Source: Chara braunii (taxonomy: Eukaryota; Streptophyta; Charophyceae; Charales; Characeae). Taken from it: a stretch of DNA of 26,500 nucleotides. Within the stretch, counting starts at the first letter, position 1. Every line of letters begins with the position of its first letter. A model generated the notes under the pieces. That model saw only the letters and a program-made list of their open reading frames with translations, did not search any database and was not told the DNA's origin. The stretch spans positions 1,199,165 through 1,225,664 of the forward strand of contig BFEA01000046.1 of NCBI GenBank assembly GCA_003427395.1. The letters run 5' to 3'. The translations under genes and the position numbers were made by a program. Below are positions 7,711 through 16,965 of the stretch, piece by piece.

Positions 7711-9188
7711 TCAACGTAGTGGCGGTCGAGGGCGGCGGTGTAACGGCACCGCGAGGAGGTATGATCGTCCTAGCGAGCAGCGCAAACACCCAAGCCGACC
7801 AAAAATGGTCGCGCGCTCCTCAGCGAAAAGGACACCGTGAGGAGGGACAAAGCCCTGAGGAAGGTCCGGCAGAGGGAGCTCGAGGGGCGAGGCACCAACG
7901 TGAACAAAGCGGCAGCGTGCTCGGGAGAGGGTGGAGAGGGCGACCTGGAGGCGCTCGGCCATAGGGAGAGTAGAGTCCTCCAGGTGGTAGTGGACGGCCT
8001 CGCAGAGGTCGATGGCGTCGCTGTGGTCACTCTCAGGCAACAACGGGACAACAACGTGCTGCTCACCATACTCGAGCTCGCTGAAGCGGGTGCGAGAAGT
8101 GACAGCCCTGCTGCGCGGACCGGCGGGGACCATCTCGGAAAGGGGAATGACGTTGGGAAGTGCCATGAGAGAAGGAGGGAGCGTGACCAATACGCTGAGG
8201 CTGGGAGAGGCGGCCTCGTAAGCCTGCGGGGCCGATGTGAAGTCATACTGCCATAACTCGGAGCGGTACTCAAGGCGAAGGCTGGCCAAGAAACGATCGA
8301 TAAGGGCAGCCTCGGGGAGGAACGCCACATCACAAATGAGGCGGGCGTCCTGAAAGACCTTGATGTAGCTGTCCAGGCCGGCAACGCCACCAGAGCCGGA
8401 CCATCGTGTCCTGACGACACGCTTGAAGGCGCCAGTCACGTCATGTCGGGCTCCGAAGCGATCCTCGAGGAACGCATGAAAATCCATGAAGGTCGGGGTC
8501 CGACCCTTAGGAAGGGAGTGGGTGTAGAAATCCTCCCAGGCGCCGAAAGCACCGCCACGCAGGCGCGTGGAGATGGGAGCCCATAAGCTGGAGTGTGCGG
8601 GTGGCAGACCGCAGCCACCGAGACACGTGTATCCCTGTACCGTCATACAAGGCAACGTCCGTCAAGCGGAGGAGTGGTGTGCCACCGTTTTGGCGGCGAG
8701 GAGATCGAGGAGCAGAGACCTGCGCTACGGTTGAGTAAGTCGACGCAGGTCCTGGAGAAGGGGGCGCAGCTGACTATACGCCCGGGCCGCACAGGGGAGC
8801 GGTGGGGGCAACAACGACAAGCTGTGAGGGAGCTGCGGTAAAAGAGATCGCAGCAACCGAGGGAGTACGAAGAAGGTAGAATGGGGGTGGAGGGGGGGTG
8901 CAGGGAGGGAAAAGCGAGCCTGCATGGATGGAAGAGTCGGAGGACGGGGGACCCACACTGGGAGCCAGGGGAAGAGAGAGAGTGGGGAGAGGAAGGACGG
9001 TCGGCGTCCTGGAGTTGCCGCAATCCAGCGGCAAGAGTCGCCACCTGCGCCTGTAAGGGTGCAAGGAAGGAGGCGATGAGGGTGTGCAGATCCCTCTACG
9101 GCTGATGGCCCTGGTCCGCCGCCACGGGTATGGAGTCCGGTGCCGAGGTCGTCGCCTCGTCGGTGGCTTGTGACACGTCGTCGGCCAT
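7711..9188 (-). pseudogene. gag: Element A gag remnant
   Basis: The capsid protein packages the element RNA in cytoplasmic virus-like particles. A start codon at 9188-9186 opens a frame beginning MADDVSQATDEATTSAPD, which meets an in-frame TAG at 9098-9096. It then continues through a short predicted coiled stretch (QAQVATLAAGLRQLQ) into a Pro/Ser-rich region. The retrotransposon gag domain is in a frame open from 8655 to 7711. Blocks such as WEDFYTHSLPKG, FHAFLEDRFGARH and AALIDRFLASLRLEY fit the usual capsid pattern of aromatic and leucine residues. No CCHC zinc knuckle is visible after it. At least one frame change separates the N-terminal part from the gag domain. It ends close to the protease region without a clear gag-pol junction. 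Confidence 0.78.
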
Positions 9189-9440
9189 GGGGAGGTGACG
9201 GGCTGGACTGGAGGGGCCCAGAGGAGGTTCGCGTGAGCAGAGGGCGTACGGGGGGGTCCGCGGTAGAAAGAAACGGGCGGCGCTAGTGAGCCGAGCGTGG
9301 GCGCCCTCAAAGGGGGAAGGGTGGTTCGGGTCCAGGGTGCCCGAATGGAAAGGGGAAATAGGGGGTTAGGAAAACCCTAAACCCTAGAAAAACCCTAAGA
9401 AAACCCTAATCGGAGTTTGAGTGGTTAGAGTAGGGTACCA
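9189..9440. other. Upstream of element A gag, with telomere-like motifs
   Basis: This lies upstream of the gag start on the minus strand and is probably the untranslated leader of element A, possibly containing LTR sequence. No primer-binding site complementary to initiator Met tRNA (TGGTATCAGAGC or its complement) was found. The right part holds CCCTAAA-type motifs, annotated separately. Confidence 0.4.
9371..9410. repeat. Interstitial telomere-like motifs (CCCTAAA type)
   Basis: AACCCTAAACCCTAG at 9373-9387 is followed by AAACCCTAAG and AAACCCTAAT, giving four CCCTA units in 40 bases. CCCTAAA is the plant-type telomere unit, and AAACCCTAA is also the plant telo-box found in some promoters. 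The tract is short and degenerate, so it is a telomere-like motif cluster rather than a telomere. Confidence 0.8.
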
Positions 9441-10164
9441 ATGACCTAATCAAGAAAATAAAATAGCAAGCTTGGGGGGGGAGGTGGGAGGAAAAATAAA
9501 ATAAACAGTGAAATTTCGAGAGAAAAATAAAAATAAATAAAGAAATAAATAATAAAAACAATTAAAGAAATAAGTAAACAAAATGTGAAGAGAGAAATAA
9601 ATTTTATTTTTTTCGAATTTTCAGCAACATTTCCCTACCCCCCATGGAGTCATGAATGTGCCAAGGGAAAGGAGAGACCAAGACAAGCACACTAAGTTTC
9701 AAAATGCTGCAAATTAAAAATTTCAAAAAAATAAATAAAGAAAAAAGAAATAAAGATATATAAAAAAAAAAAAAGTAGATGAGGTGAAGGGAAATTAAGT
9801 GTGGGATTTTTCAAAAATTTTGACTGCATTTCATTACCCCCATGGCGTCGAAGTGGGGCATCAAGAAGAAAGGCTGCAGCATTTCATTACCCCCATGGGG
9901 TCGAAGTGTGGCATCAAGAAGAAAGGCTAAGTAAAATGAGAAAATTTTGACTGCACTTTGTTATCCCCACGGGGTCAAAATGTGTGTCGGAACGGGGTCA
10001 AAATGTGTGTCGGAAGCAAGAATGCCTAACTCCTAATCAGATGTAAGGGTGCCGCAAAGAGATTCGAATTTTTAAAATAAATAAAAAAATAAAATGAAAT
10101 AAATCAGAAGATGAGGAAAGAAGATGGTGAATAAGATAATTCAATTTTTTGGAAAAAGAGGAAA
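9441..10164. repeat. A-rich low-complexity DNA with CCCCATGG-type repeats
   Basis: Long runs of AAATAAATAAA-type sequence alternate with modules built around CATTTCATTACCCCCATGG followed by GTCGAAGTG. Modules are at about 9628 (diverged), 9827, 9880 and 9954 (diverged). The copies at 9827 and 9880 are 53 bases apart and close to identical. The palindrome CCCCATGGGG is perfect in the copy at 9891-9900. No gene is present. The N gap begins directly after this repeat-rich stretch. Confidence 0.8.
9969..10014. repeat. 23-bp perfect tandem duplication
   Basis: ACGGGGTCAAAATGTGTGTC plus GGA occurs twice back to back, at 9969-9991 and 9992-10014, with no mismatch. It derives from the end of the third CCCCATGG-type module and suggests recent slippage. 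Confidence 0.95.
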
Positions 10165-11128
10165 NNNNNNNNNNNNNNNNNNNNNNNNNNNNNNNNNNNN
10201 NNNNNNNNNNNNNNNNNNNNNNNNNNNNNNNNNNNNNNNNNNNNNNNNNNNNNNNNNNNNNNNNNNNNNNNNNNNNNNNNNNNNNNNNNNNNNNNNNNNN
10301 NNNNNNNNNNNNNNNNNNNNNNNNNNNNNNNNNNNNNNNNNNNNNNNNNNNNNNNNNNNNNNNNNNNNNNNNNNNNNNNNNNNNNNNNNNNNNNNNNNNN
10401 NNNNNNNNNNNNNNNNNNNNNNNNNNNNNNNNNNNNNNNNNNNNNNNNNNNNNNNNNNNNNNNNNNNNNNNNNNNNNNNNNNNNNNNNNNNNNNNNNNNN
10501 NNNNNNNNNNNNNNNNNNNNNNNNNNNNNNNNNNNNNNNNNNNNNNNNNNNNNNNNNNNNNNNNNNNNNNNNNNNNNNNNNNNNNNNNNNNNNNNNNNNN
10601 NNNNNNNNNNNNNNNNNNNNNNNNNNNNNNNNNNNNNNNNNNNNNNNNNNNNNNNNNNNNNNNNNNNNNNNNNNNNNNNNNNNNNNNNNNNNNNNNNNNN
10701 NNNNNNNNNNNNNNNNNNNNNNNNNNNNNNNNNNNNNNNNNNNNNNNNNNNNNNNNNNNNNNNNNNNNNNNNNNNNNNNNNNNNNNNNNNNNNNNNNNNN
10801 NNNNNNNNNNNNNNNNNNNNNNNNNNNNNNNNNNNNNNNNNNNNNNNNNNNNNNNNNNNNNNNNNNNNNNNNNNNNNNNNNNNNNNNNNNNNNNNNNNNN
10901 NNNNNNNNNNNNNNNNNNNNNNNNNNNNNNNNNNNNNNNNNNNNNNNNNNNNNNNNNNNNNNNNNNNNNNNNNNNNNNNNNNNNNNNNNNNNNNNNNNNN
11001 NNNNNNNNNNNNNNNNNNNNNNNNNNNNNNNNNNNNNNNNNNNNNNNNNNNNNNNNNNNNNNNNNNNNNNNNNNNNNNNNNNNNNNNNNNNNNNNNNNNN
11101 NNNNNNNNNNNNNNNNNNNNNNNNNNNN
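10165..11128. other. Assembly gap (964 N)
   Basis: All bases are N. Open frames that cross it are artefacts. The left edge is A-rich repeat and the right edge starts with a run of G, so the gap probably reflects repeat or composition trouble in assembly. The true size is unknown. Confidence 1.
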
Positions 11129-12267
11129 GGGGGGGGTGTAAATAGCTGGCATGGCACGACACATCTTCAACACCATCGTGCCACCTTACCAGACCATGCA
11201 TACACTGTGGCTAGTGTTTTATAGAGGTGGCTACGCACGCTCATAGCCAGCAGCTGCCCAGGTTCAAACCCTGGCAGCAGCGTGCATCCCGAATCTTGAT
11301 AAGTAAATCCGAGAGCGGGGCAAGGCGGGGCAGGGCAGCGTGGGCACATGGCGCGTGTGTGTGCGTGTGCGACGACCTTGGCCCACCAGGTATGGTGCTC
11401 TGGCTGGGATAGAGATGGAGATGGAGGATGAGAGTGGAGCAAGATGGCACAGCGCAACTCCCATGCGAGACTCCAACGCACAGACTCCAAACTTGCGAAT
11501 GTAGAATGACCTGAAAAACAAACAACAGCTGGGGTATACCCCATCGGACTGACTGGACTGGACTGGACCGGTTGGTACCGACAGAGGTACCGGCCTGGAC
11601 CGAACTACCCCGAATACAACACAGGCCTATGAGGACAGGCCAAGGGGCTGGTCTCACAGGCCAACCAGAGGTTCGCTACAGCGCTGCTCCAACCAGCGCT
11701 CCATCCAGTGTGTCGCCAAACTTGCACACCGACAATGAGACTGGGCTTTGCGCCCGGCCTGAAGATATAGCGGCCTGCTTGCCTCTTGGGTGGTGACTTC
11801 CAAGCCGCTCGGCCTTCCCACGCAACCGGTACCTCCTCCCTTTCGGAGGGAAACATCCGATATTGCCCGTACAGGCCCTAGACTCATACTGGTTGGACTG
11901 GTACCCGCCTAGACCTAGCCTACAACTACTAGGCCTCTTCAAAAATGCCACTTTTGTCTTCTTCTGCTCGGCCTCCAGTACCCGCACATCGACCTCTTCA
12001 GGGTGCGCTACCGGCCTACCTGCTACTTGAGTGTTTTCCCGTGCTGCAATCCCTCAATGTCACGGCCACAGGTAAGTATCGGCCCTGAGGGCCCAACGAA
12101 CGAACAAGTGCCCTTGCGGACCACACACACACTCAAGCAACCAGCACTCAGATAGACATGCAGTCCAGCAAGCGTGCATCCACACAGACTTAAAGAACTT
12201 AGTAGCAAGCGGGAAACTAAACAAGGAATTCAGTCTATGAGCAAAACTCAGAAATCAGCTGTGAGTT
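11129..12267. other. Region between gap and element B, no gene seen
   Basis: No conserved protein is readable in any frame. Visible details are a tRNA B-box-like GGTTCAAACCC at 11261-11271 within a CTGC/GCAG hairpin, a perfect 14-base palindrome at 11530-11543, and a short GGACT-type repeat just after it (about 11545-11570). The part next to element B may include its truncated 5' region, but neither an LTR nor a primer-binding site could be identified. Confidence 0.45.
11530..11543. repeat. Perfect 14-bp palindrome
   Basis: TGGGGTATACCCCA reads the same on both strands. It is isolated, with no second copy noticed in the window, and its role is unknown. Confidence 0.9.
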
Positions 12268-12300
12268 TCAGTCCATGTTTGGTCGGGTCATCACAATAGT

Positions 12301-13005
12301 ATGATTGTCGAAGACCTTTTTGAGGAGCCCAGTGGTGTGGTAGAAAGGGAGGTTGTCCATGCGATAAAAGTCGTCCCGGGTAGCAAAGTACCTAGAGGAG
12401 GGATCTATAGAATGTCTCCTGCGGAGTTGGATGAGCTCCGCCACCAGCTCAAAGAGGTCACAGAGAAGGGATGGATTCGGCCTAGTACCTCCCCTTATGG
12501 TGCTCCAGTCATATTCGTTCCTAAGAATGTGCATTGACTATAGGGGCCTTAATATCGTCACCGTTAAGGACGCAGAGCCCCTACCCCGCATCGACGACCT
12601 CTTGGATAGAATGCAGGGATGCCGGTACTTCACAAAGATAGACCTGAAGTTCGAATACCATCAAATTGCCATTACACCTGAGAATCACTACAAAGCCGCA
12701 TTTCAGACCAGGTACGGTCTGTATGAGTTTGTGGTGATGCCCTTTGGTCTATGCAATGCACCTGGGACATCCCAAGACGCAATGAATCTGATCTTTCACG
12801 AGTACTTAGACAAGTTTATCGCCATGTACCAAAACTTAGAGGAGCACGGTCAGCACGTGAAAACAGTGCTAGGTCTCCTAGGACAGCACCAATACAAGGT
12901 CAACTTGGCGAGTTCGGGCGCACCAAGATCATGTACCTGGGTCATGAGATTTCCACGGATGGATTGAGGTCGGACGATGCCAAAGTGGCCAGCATACGTG
13001 ACTAG
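12301..13005 (+). pseudogene. Element B reverse transcriptase lacking YLDD
   Basis: The RT N-terminal part is readable from DLFEEPSGVVEREVVHA through KGWIRPSTSPYGAPVIFVPK. A small deletion near 12525 shifts the frame, and CIDYRGLNIVTV, FTKIDLKFEYHQI and YEFVVMPFGLCNAPG then follow. At about 12829 the text jumps from LDKFIAMY straight to QNLEEHGQHVKTV. Other gypsy elements have the YLDDILIYSK block at this point, so the catalytic aspartates are deleted. A further frame change follows near 12905, leading to MYLGHEISTDG, and an in-frame TAG ends it at 13003-13005. The enzyme cannot be active. Confidence 0.9.
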
Positions 13006-13020
13006 TCCACACCTCAGTCA

Positions 13021-13650
13021 GTGACTGAGGTGAGGTCATTCTTTGGGATGACAGGCTATCATAGACCATTTGTAAAAAAATGTAGTACTATAGCCTCTGC
13101 TCTAACTGACCTTACACGCCTTGACACCCCTTGGGAGTGGACTGAAGAGTGTGAAGCAGCCTTCAAGCAATTGAAGTATGCTTTGACACACTATGAAATT
13201 CTCAAGCTTCAAGACCCTGATCAGCGTTTCATAATGACCATTGACGTCAGCCAATATGGCATATGCGCAGTCCTGGCGCAAAAGGAAATGAAGAAGTTGA
13301 GGTCGATCGAGTATATGAGTAAGAAGATGCCATCTCAGAAACTGGCCAGGTCCAGGTATGAGCATGAGCTCTATGCCCTTTGTCGAGCGCTGGTCCATTG
13401 GAGGCACTATCTCCTTGGCAAAGTCCTCGATGTAAGGTCTGACCATGAGACATTGTGCTAGATTAGGACTCAGCCTATGCTCTCAGATGGCCTTAAACGG
13501 TGGATTCAAGTGATAGTCATGTATGACTATCAACTTGACCCAATCAAGGGAGAGTACAACAAAGTGGCTGATGCACTATCGCGTAGGGCAGATCATCTGG
13601 GCGCGCTAGTGACCGAATTCGGAGTATCCGAGGATGTAACTCAAATATGA
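13021..13650 (+). pseudogene. Element B RNase H domain
   Basis: After VTEVRSFFGMTGYHRPFVKK (RT thumb/connection) come the RNase H blocks FIMTIDVSQYGICAVLAQ, YEHELYALCRAL, VRSDHETL and YNKVADALSRR. The Asp, Glu, Asp and Asp expected at the active site are all still present. A TAG at 13459-13461 and a TGA at 13648-13650 interrupt it. It is in the same frame throughout, unlike the flanking RT and integrase. Confidence 0.88.
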
Positions 13651-14653
13651 TGGAAGCCTATCAGGAAGATACACTTATGTTTGAGGTCATCCGCAAACTG
13701 GAGGCTAAAGATAAAGCTACCTCCGATGAGTTTGTGTTGGTCAATGGCTTGCTATTCCTTGAAAAAGCTGGGAATAAAAGACCGTGTGTCCCAGATAGAG
13801 AGTCTTTGTGTAGTTTGTTTTTAGGTGAACGTCATGATGCAACTGGCCACTTCGACTATAAAAAGACATCAGCTAACTTAGTGCAGAGATTCATGTGGCC
13901 CAATATGATGCAAGATGCAAAGAGATTCGTTGAAACCTGCCAGGTTTGCCAACGAGACAAACCTAGGACTCAAGCTCCGCTTGGGCTTATCAAGCCCTTG
14001 CCGATTCCTGAAGGTCCTGGTCAAAGTGTGTTCGTGGACTTCATGGATACTCTTTTGACCAGCAGAGGTGGGAAAAGACACATCTTCGTTATAGTAGATC
14101 GTTTTTCCAAGTGTGCAAGACTAATCGCTATGCCAGAGACTGCTAAAGCTGACTATGTCATCAAATTGTTTATGGATAACTGGGTACGAGACTTCGGTTT
14201 ACCCAAGTCCATCGTCAGCGACAGGGATGTTCGCTTTACAAGCGAACAATGGCAAAACACAGCCCAACAAATGGTCAGGCCGAACACATGAACAGAGTAG
14301 TGCAGCACCTGTTGGGGCATTACATTAAGCCAAGTCACGATGACTGGGACGAGAAATTGTCCCTCGTCACCAACTTGTATAACAACGTTGAGCATAGCAC
14401 TACCGGCATGACTCCCAACCAGCTGCATCTTGGTTGGAAGCCTCGAACCGCCTTAGATTTCCTACTCCATGAAACTCAGCCATTTGCACCACCCGGTAGC
14501 ATACAATTCGCTGTCAAATATCAATGGATGCTGCAACAGCCTGTCGAGCACATTACGCAAGAGAACAAGCAGAACAGGTCTGGCACACACCCAATCTTTC
14601 ACGCTTCAAAACTGGCACCTTTCGCAGAGACTGCACAATTTCCCTCCAAATGA
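13647..14653 (+). pseudogene. Element B integrase with two internal deletions
   Basis: The zinc-binding residues appear as HDATGH and CQVC (residues 63, 68, 98 and 101 of the frame from 13647). The first catalytic Asp is in VFVDFMDTL (codon 14037-14039) and the second in IVSDRDVRFTSE (codon 14226-14228). Immediately after SEQWQ, about 20 residues normally found before the catalytic Glu are missing and the frame changes. NGQAEHMNRVV, carrying the Glu (codon 14282-14284), follows in the new frame. A second deletion near 14577 joins ENKQNR directly to THPIFHASKLAP, removing the GPY/F-type C-terminal region. Confidence 0.9.
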
Positions 14654-14671
14654 TCAATGCTGCCCCCAACC

Positions 14672-14833
14672 ATGGATGGTGAAGTCGACATCGATGGAAT
14701 CGTGGAGCATCGAATGATGCCACTGCCTAAACCTCCTGGCAGAGGCCGTCCTGCCAAGCCAAGGATGCAATATCGTGTCAAATTCAGACATCATCTTGAT
14801 CCCAGTGAAGATCGGTGGTTCACTAGAAAATAA
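14672..14833 (+). pseudogene. Element B chromodomain-like tail
   Basis: Starting at MDGEVDIDGIVEHR, a frame of 53 codons continues through LPKPPGRGRPAKPRMQY to HHLDPSEDRWFTRK and a TAA stop. The IVEHR...YRVKF...DRWFT arrangement matches the degenerate chromodomain found at the integrase C-terminus of chromovirus-type gypsy elements. Known chromodomains direct integration to marked chromatin. Element C has a similar tail. It is out of frame with the preceding integrase, so it cannot be translated as part of Pol. Confidence 0.75.
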
Positions 14834-14928
14834 CTCCAGCGAACAGCACCTCAAGTGATTGCAGGTTATGAAAGAGAACTCGAGGGAAAGTTGTCTACAG
14901 ATTAGAAGAATCCTCAGGGGGCTCTCGA

Positions 14929-14945
14929 AGTAAAGGAGGGAATGT
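14929..14945 (+). promoter_or_regulatory. Probable polypurine tract and 3' LTR start of element B
   Basis: AGTAAAGGAGGG at 14929-14940 is a purine tract placed as expected after the end of pol, and it is followed by AATGTGAGTATCAGG. LTRs begin with TG, so the LTR would start at 14943 or 14945. The far end and a matching 5' LTR were not found, so the boundary is provisional. Confidence 0.6.
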
Positions 14946-15940
14946 GAGTATCAGGTTCCTCGGCAGGCCTAAGGGGCCCTGATATAGATGTGCCCGCCCT
15001 AAGTGAAGGTGGCCCTAACAAATCACAAGAGGCCCATTGCTGTCAATTTCGTATTTGGGGTCCAAGCAGTTGTGTCGAGGGAACCCAGGCCTGAGCAGCA
15101 AAGACTTTCTTCGGCCTTCCAGGCCTTTTCTAACATTCCAGCCCCAGACAGGAATCGCAGCAACATGCACAGACAGTTGGGGAGCCTAATTGAACGAGGC
15201 CCAACAGCTGCTGCAGAGGCACAACCTCCTGGGGGCCTTCCGGAAAGCTTCTGGGCACAGGCCCAGCCCAACCAGGCCGTCGGGGCAGGCGGACTCTTTC
15301 CATATAGGAAAGAGCTCGCTGACTGGAGGCTCATTCAGGCACTTGGCATTTTGTGCGGCAGCGCTGCTGGAGTGTACGCTCGCGTGCTGCTGTGCGCTAA
15401 GGGTAAGGTGTTGTGCACGTGCGGTTGTGCGAGAAGAACGGCGTTGTTGAGGGCAGCGCCATAGCCCAACCTCCATAGCTGGCTGGGGCTTGGACTACAG
15501 TGAGGCGCAGGGGTGGTCTTCGGGTGTACAGAAGGAAGACGTGGGTGAAGGTTGAGGGAGAGAGAGAAGGACGATGATGCTGATGCTAATGATGATGTGA
15601 GGGCACATACCTGGTATTGGCGATGGTCTGCATTGGGCGGCATCTTCAAGTACTTCCTTCGCTGCTAGCATCAACAGTTGCATTGTCAATTAGTAGGCAG
15701 ATAGTAGCTGTGTAGGGAGTAGGTTGGGCGTCGAGCCTCAAGTAGGGAGAAGGGCCTGGACACTTACGTTGGTGGTAGCGAGAGCAAGCTCTCATTGACA
15801 TTTGGTTTTCGGTGTTACGATTCTCCATTGGTGTTATATTGGTGCAATGCTGATTTCTAGACGTTGTGATACTTTCTGGCTTTTAATGTGACCGTGCAAT
15901 CTGGATATTGTTATCTCGCTTTTGCTCATTTTCCTTTCAA
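14946..15940. other. Probable LTR and flank of element B, no gene seen
   Basis: This follows the putative LTR start. Open frames here are GC-rich and do not resemble proteins. An 8-base-pair hairpin CTCTTTCC-ATATA-GGAAAGAG at 15294-15314 and a palindrome GCAGCGCTGC at 15358-15367 are the visible structures. Where the LTR ends cannot be decided. Confidence 0.45.
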
Positions 15941-15949
15941 TAGGCTCTC

Positions 15950-16210
15950 AACCAATGAAAATCCAGGCCGCTGTCTGGCTGAAGGCGCGTAGACCAATGA
16001 GAATGCATCGAGTGACAACAATGACGTGCATCTGATTGACGACTGTGACTGGCCAACGGGTTGACTTTGACTTAGGGCCAAGAATCCCATGCTGGTGCTG
16101 ACTCTTGATTTTCCAAGAGTCAACTGTCTCACGTGGGGGTACTTGACTCAAACCCTGGTGCCACTTGACCGTAGGGACTTTCTCAAGCTTGGGAGGTGAC
16201 TTTTGACCCC
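15950..16210. promoter_or_regulatory. Cluster of W-box, G-box and CCAAT-like motifs
   Basis: TTGACC or TTGACT (plant W-box core with C/T) occurs at 16061, 16067, 16143, 16165 and 16203 on the plus strand and at 16118-16123 on the minus strand. That is six sites in about 150 bases. A CACGTG G-box is at 16130-16135, a TGACGTG at 16022-16028, and ACCAATGA occurs twice at about 15953 and 15992. No host gene is visible on either side, so it may be a retroelement promoter (LTR) or a fragment of one. The motifs are seen directly; regulatory function is inferred. Confidence 0.45.
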
Positions 16211-16372
16211 TGTTTCTAGCTTATGACCAAAAGTGATGACCCTTCCTCGCGTCTGTGCAGCTCTGAACTGTGTTTATTACAGAAACAATTTTTTTATTTT
16301 TTATTTTTTTTGAAAACTCAGTCCGCTGCTGGGAGAGGTGATAAGAGCGTCCCCCCCTAATAGGATTCCTGG

Positions 16373-16425
16373 TTGCTCCAATCTATATTGGTTGGGAGCT
16401 GCACCTGCTGGAAACAAGGTCCAGC
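16373..16425 (-). other. LINE-1 3'-end hairpin pair
   Basis: Two adjacent inverted repeats occur near the poly(A) end. GCTCC/GGAGC (16375-16379 and 16395-16399) encloses CCAAT/ATTGG (16378-16382 and 16387-16391). GCTGGA/TCCAGC lies at 16407-16412 and 16420-16425. LINE-2 has the same pair at 21620-21667. Stem-loops near the 3' end of some LINE RNAs are known to be recognised by the element's own RT. Confidence 0.7.
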
Positions 16426-16456
16426 GTCCCATCTTACATCAAGCAGTCCGTACAAC

Positions 16457-16590
16457 ATTGATTACTCTGATCCTCAAGGGATTTACTGCGCAGGGGTCAG
16501 GAGAAAAAGCGGTCACATCAACCCTATTGCTAAGGAATGCCTGCCAGCATTGATTACTCTGGTTTCCAGAGGATTGACTGAACAGGTTAT
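16457..16590. repeat. ~92-bp spaced direct repeat in LINE-1 3' region
   Basis: ATTGATTACTCTG followed by a CAAGGG or CAGAGG variant, then ATTTACTG or ATTGACTG and CAGG, occurs at 16457 and 16549. The similarity covers about 38 bases. It is non-coding. Confidence 0.7.
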
Positions 16591-16965
16591 TCGAAGGGGG
16601 AGAACCTCTTCACCTGGTACCAGGCGCCAAATAGCTATTGATGCTCACCAGTTTCCCCCCCTTCTCTCCCTCCCTTTTTCTCTCCAATTATACTTGTCCC
16701 TTCCATCCTTGTCTTTTCCACCTTTCCCATGCTGGTCGACTTTGTAGATTCTGCACTTCCTTTGAGGCGTCTGGACATCCTTTCGATCGTCACCAACCTT
16801 TCTCCTGGGGGCACCAGAGGGTTGGTGGCTGTCTTACTGTCATGAGGCCACCGCACGCATCCTCAAGATCTGACTGTAACCCACTCCTGACCTTTCTTAA
16901 TGACCATACCATGCATTCTCGACTATTGCCAGGGTATTTGGGGGGAAGGGGTCTGGGAAATCTGA

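Larger units (their letters stand above)
4037..9188 (-). mobile_element. Element A: decayed Ty3/gypsy LTR retrotransposon
   Basis: Read on the minus strand, the order is gag, aspartic protease, reverse transcriptase, RNase H, zinc-binding H2C2 region and integrase, the order typical of Ty3/gypsy (Metaviridae-type) elements. The body is GC-rich compared with the A-rich DNA to its right. Frameshifts, in-frame stops, a changed RNase H active-site residue and a 55-bp tandem duplication show that it cannot encode a working polyprotein. LTRs were not identified. Candidate LTR or untranslated sequence lies at 3526-4036 and 9189-10164. Its residues differ from elements B and C, so it is a separate lineage. 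Confidence 0.9.
12268..14942 (+). mobile_element. Element B: internally deleted Ty3/gypsy retrotransposon
   Basis: On the plus strand the order is reverse transcriptase, RNase H, H2C2 zinc-binding region, integrase core and a chromodomain-like tail, followed by a purine tract and a probable LTR start. This fits a chromovirus-like Ty3/gypsy element. Gag and protease are absent upstream, so the 5' part is missing. Several internal deletions each remove a functional block, leaving neighbouring sequence well conserved. That pattern suggests deletion more than slow point decay. Its protein is clearly closer to element C than to element A. Confidence 0.9.

Noticed and set aside
4064-9105. Numerous plus-strand open frames opposite element A
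   Set aside because: They are antisense shadows of the GC-rich gag-pol sequence and contain no recognisable domains.
9305-9340. A possible tRNA primer-binding site (TGGACCCGAACC on the minus strand)
   Set aside because: It starts with TGG but does not match a known plant tRNA 3' end that I can name, and no LTR end is adjacent.
10037-11224. Several open frames of 330-380 codons
   Set aside because: They run through the N gap, and almost all their residues are unknown.
14946-15480. A host exon in the GC-rich frames after element B
   Set aside because: Frames are open on both strands with no conserved motifs, as expected for GC-rich LTR sequence.
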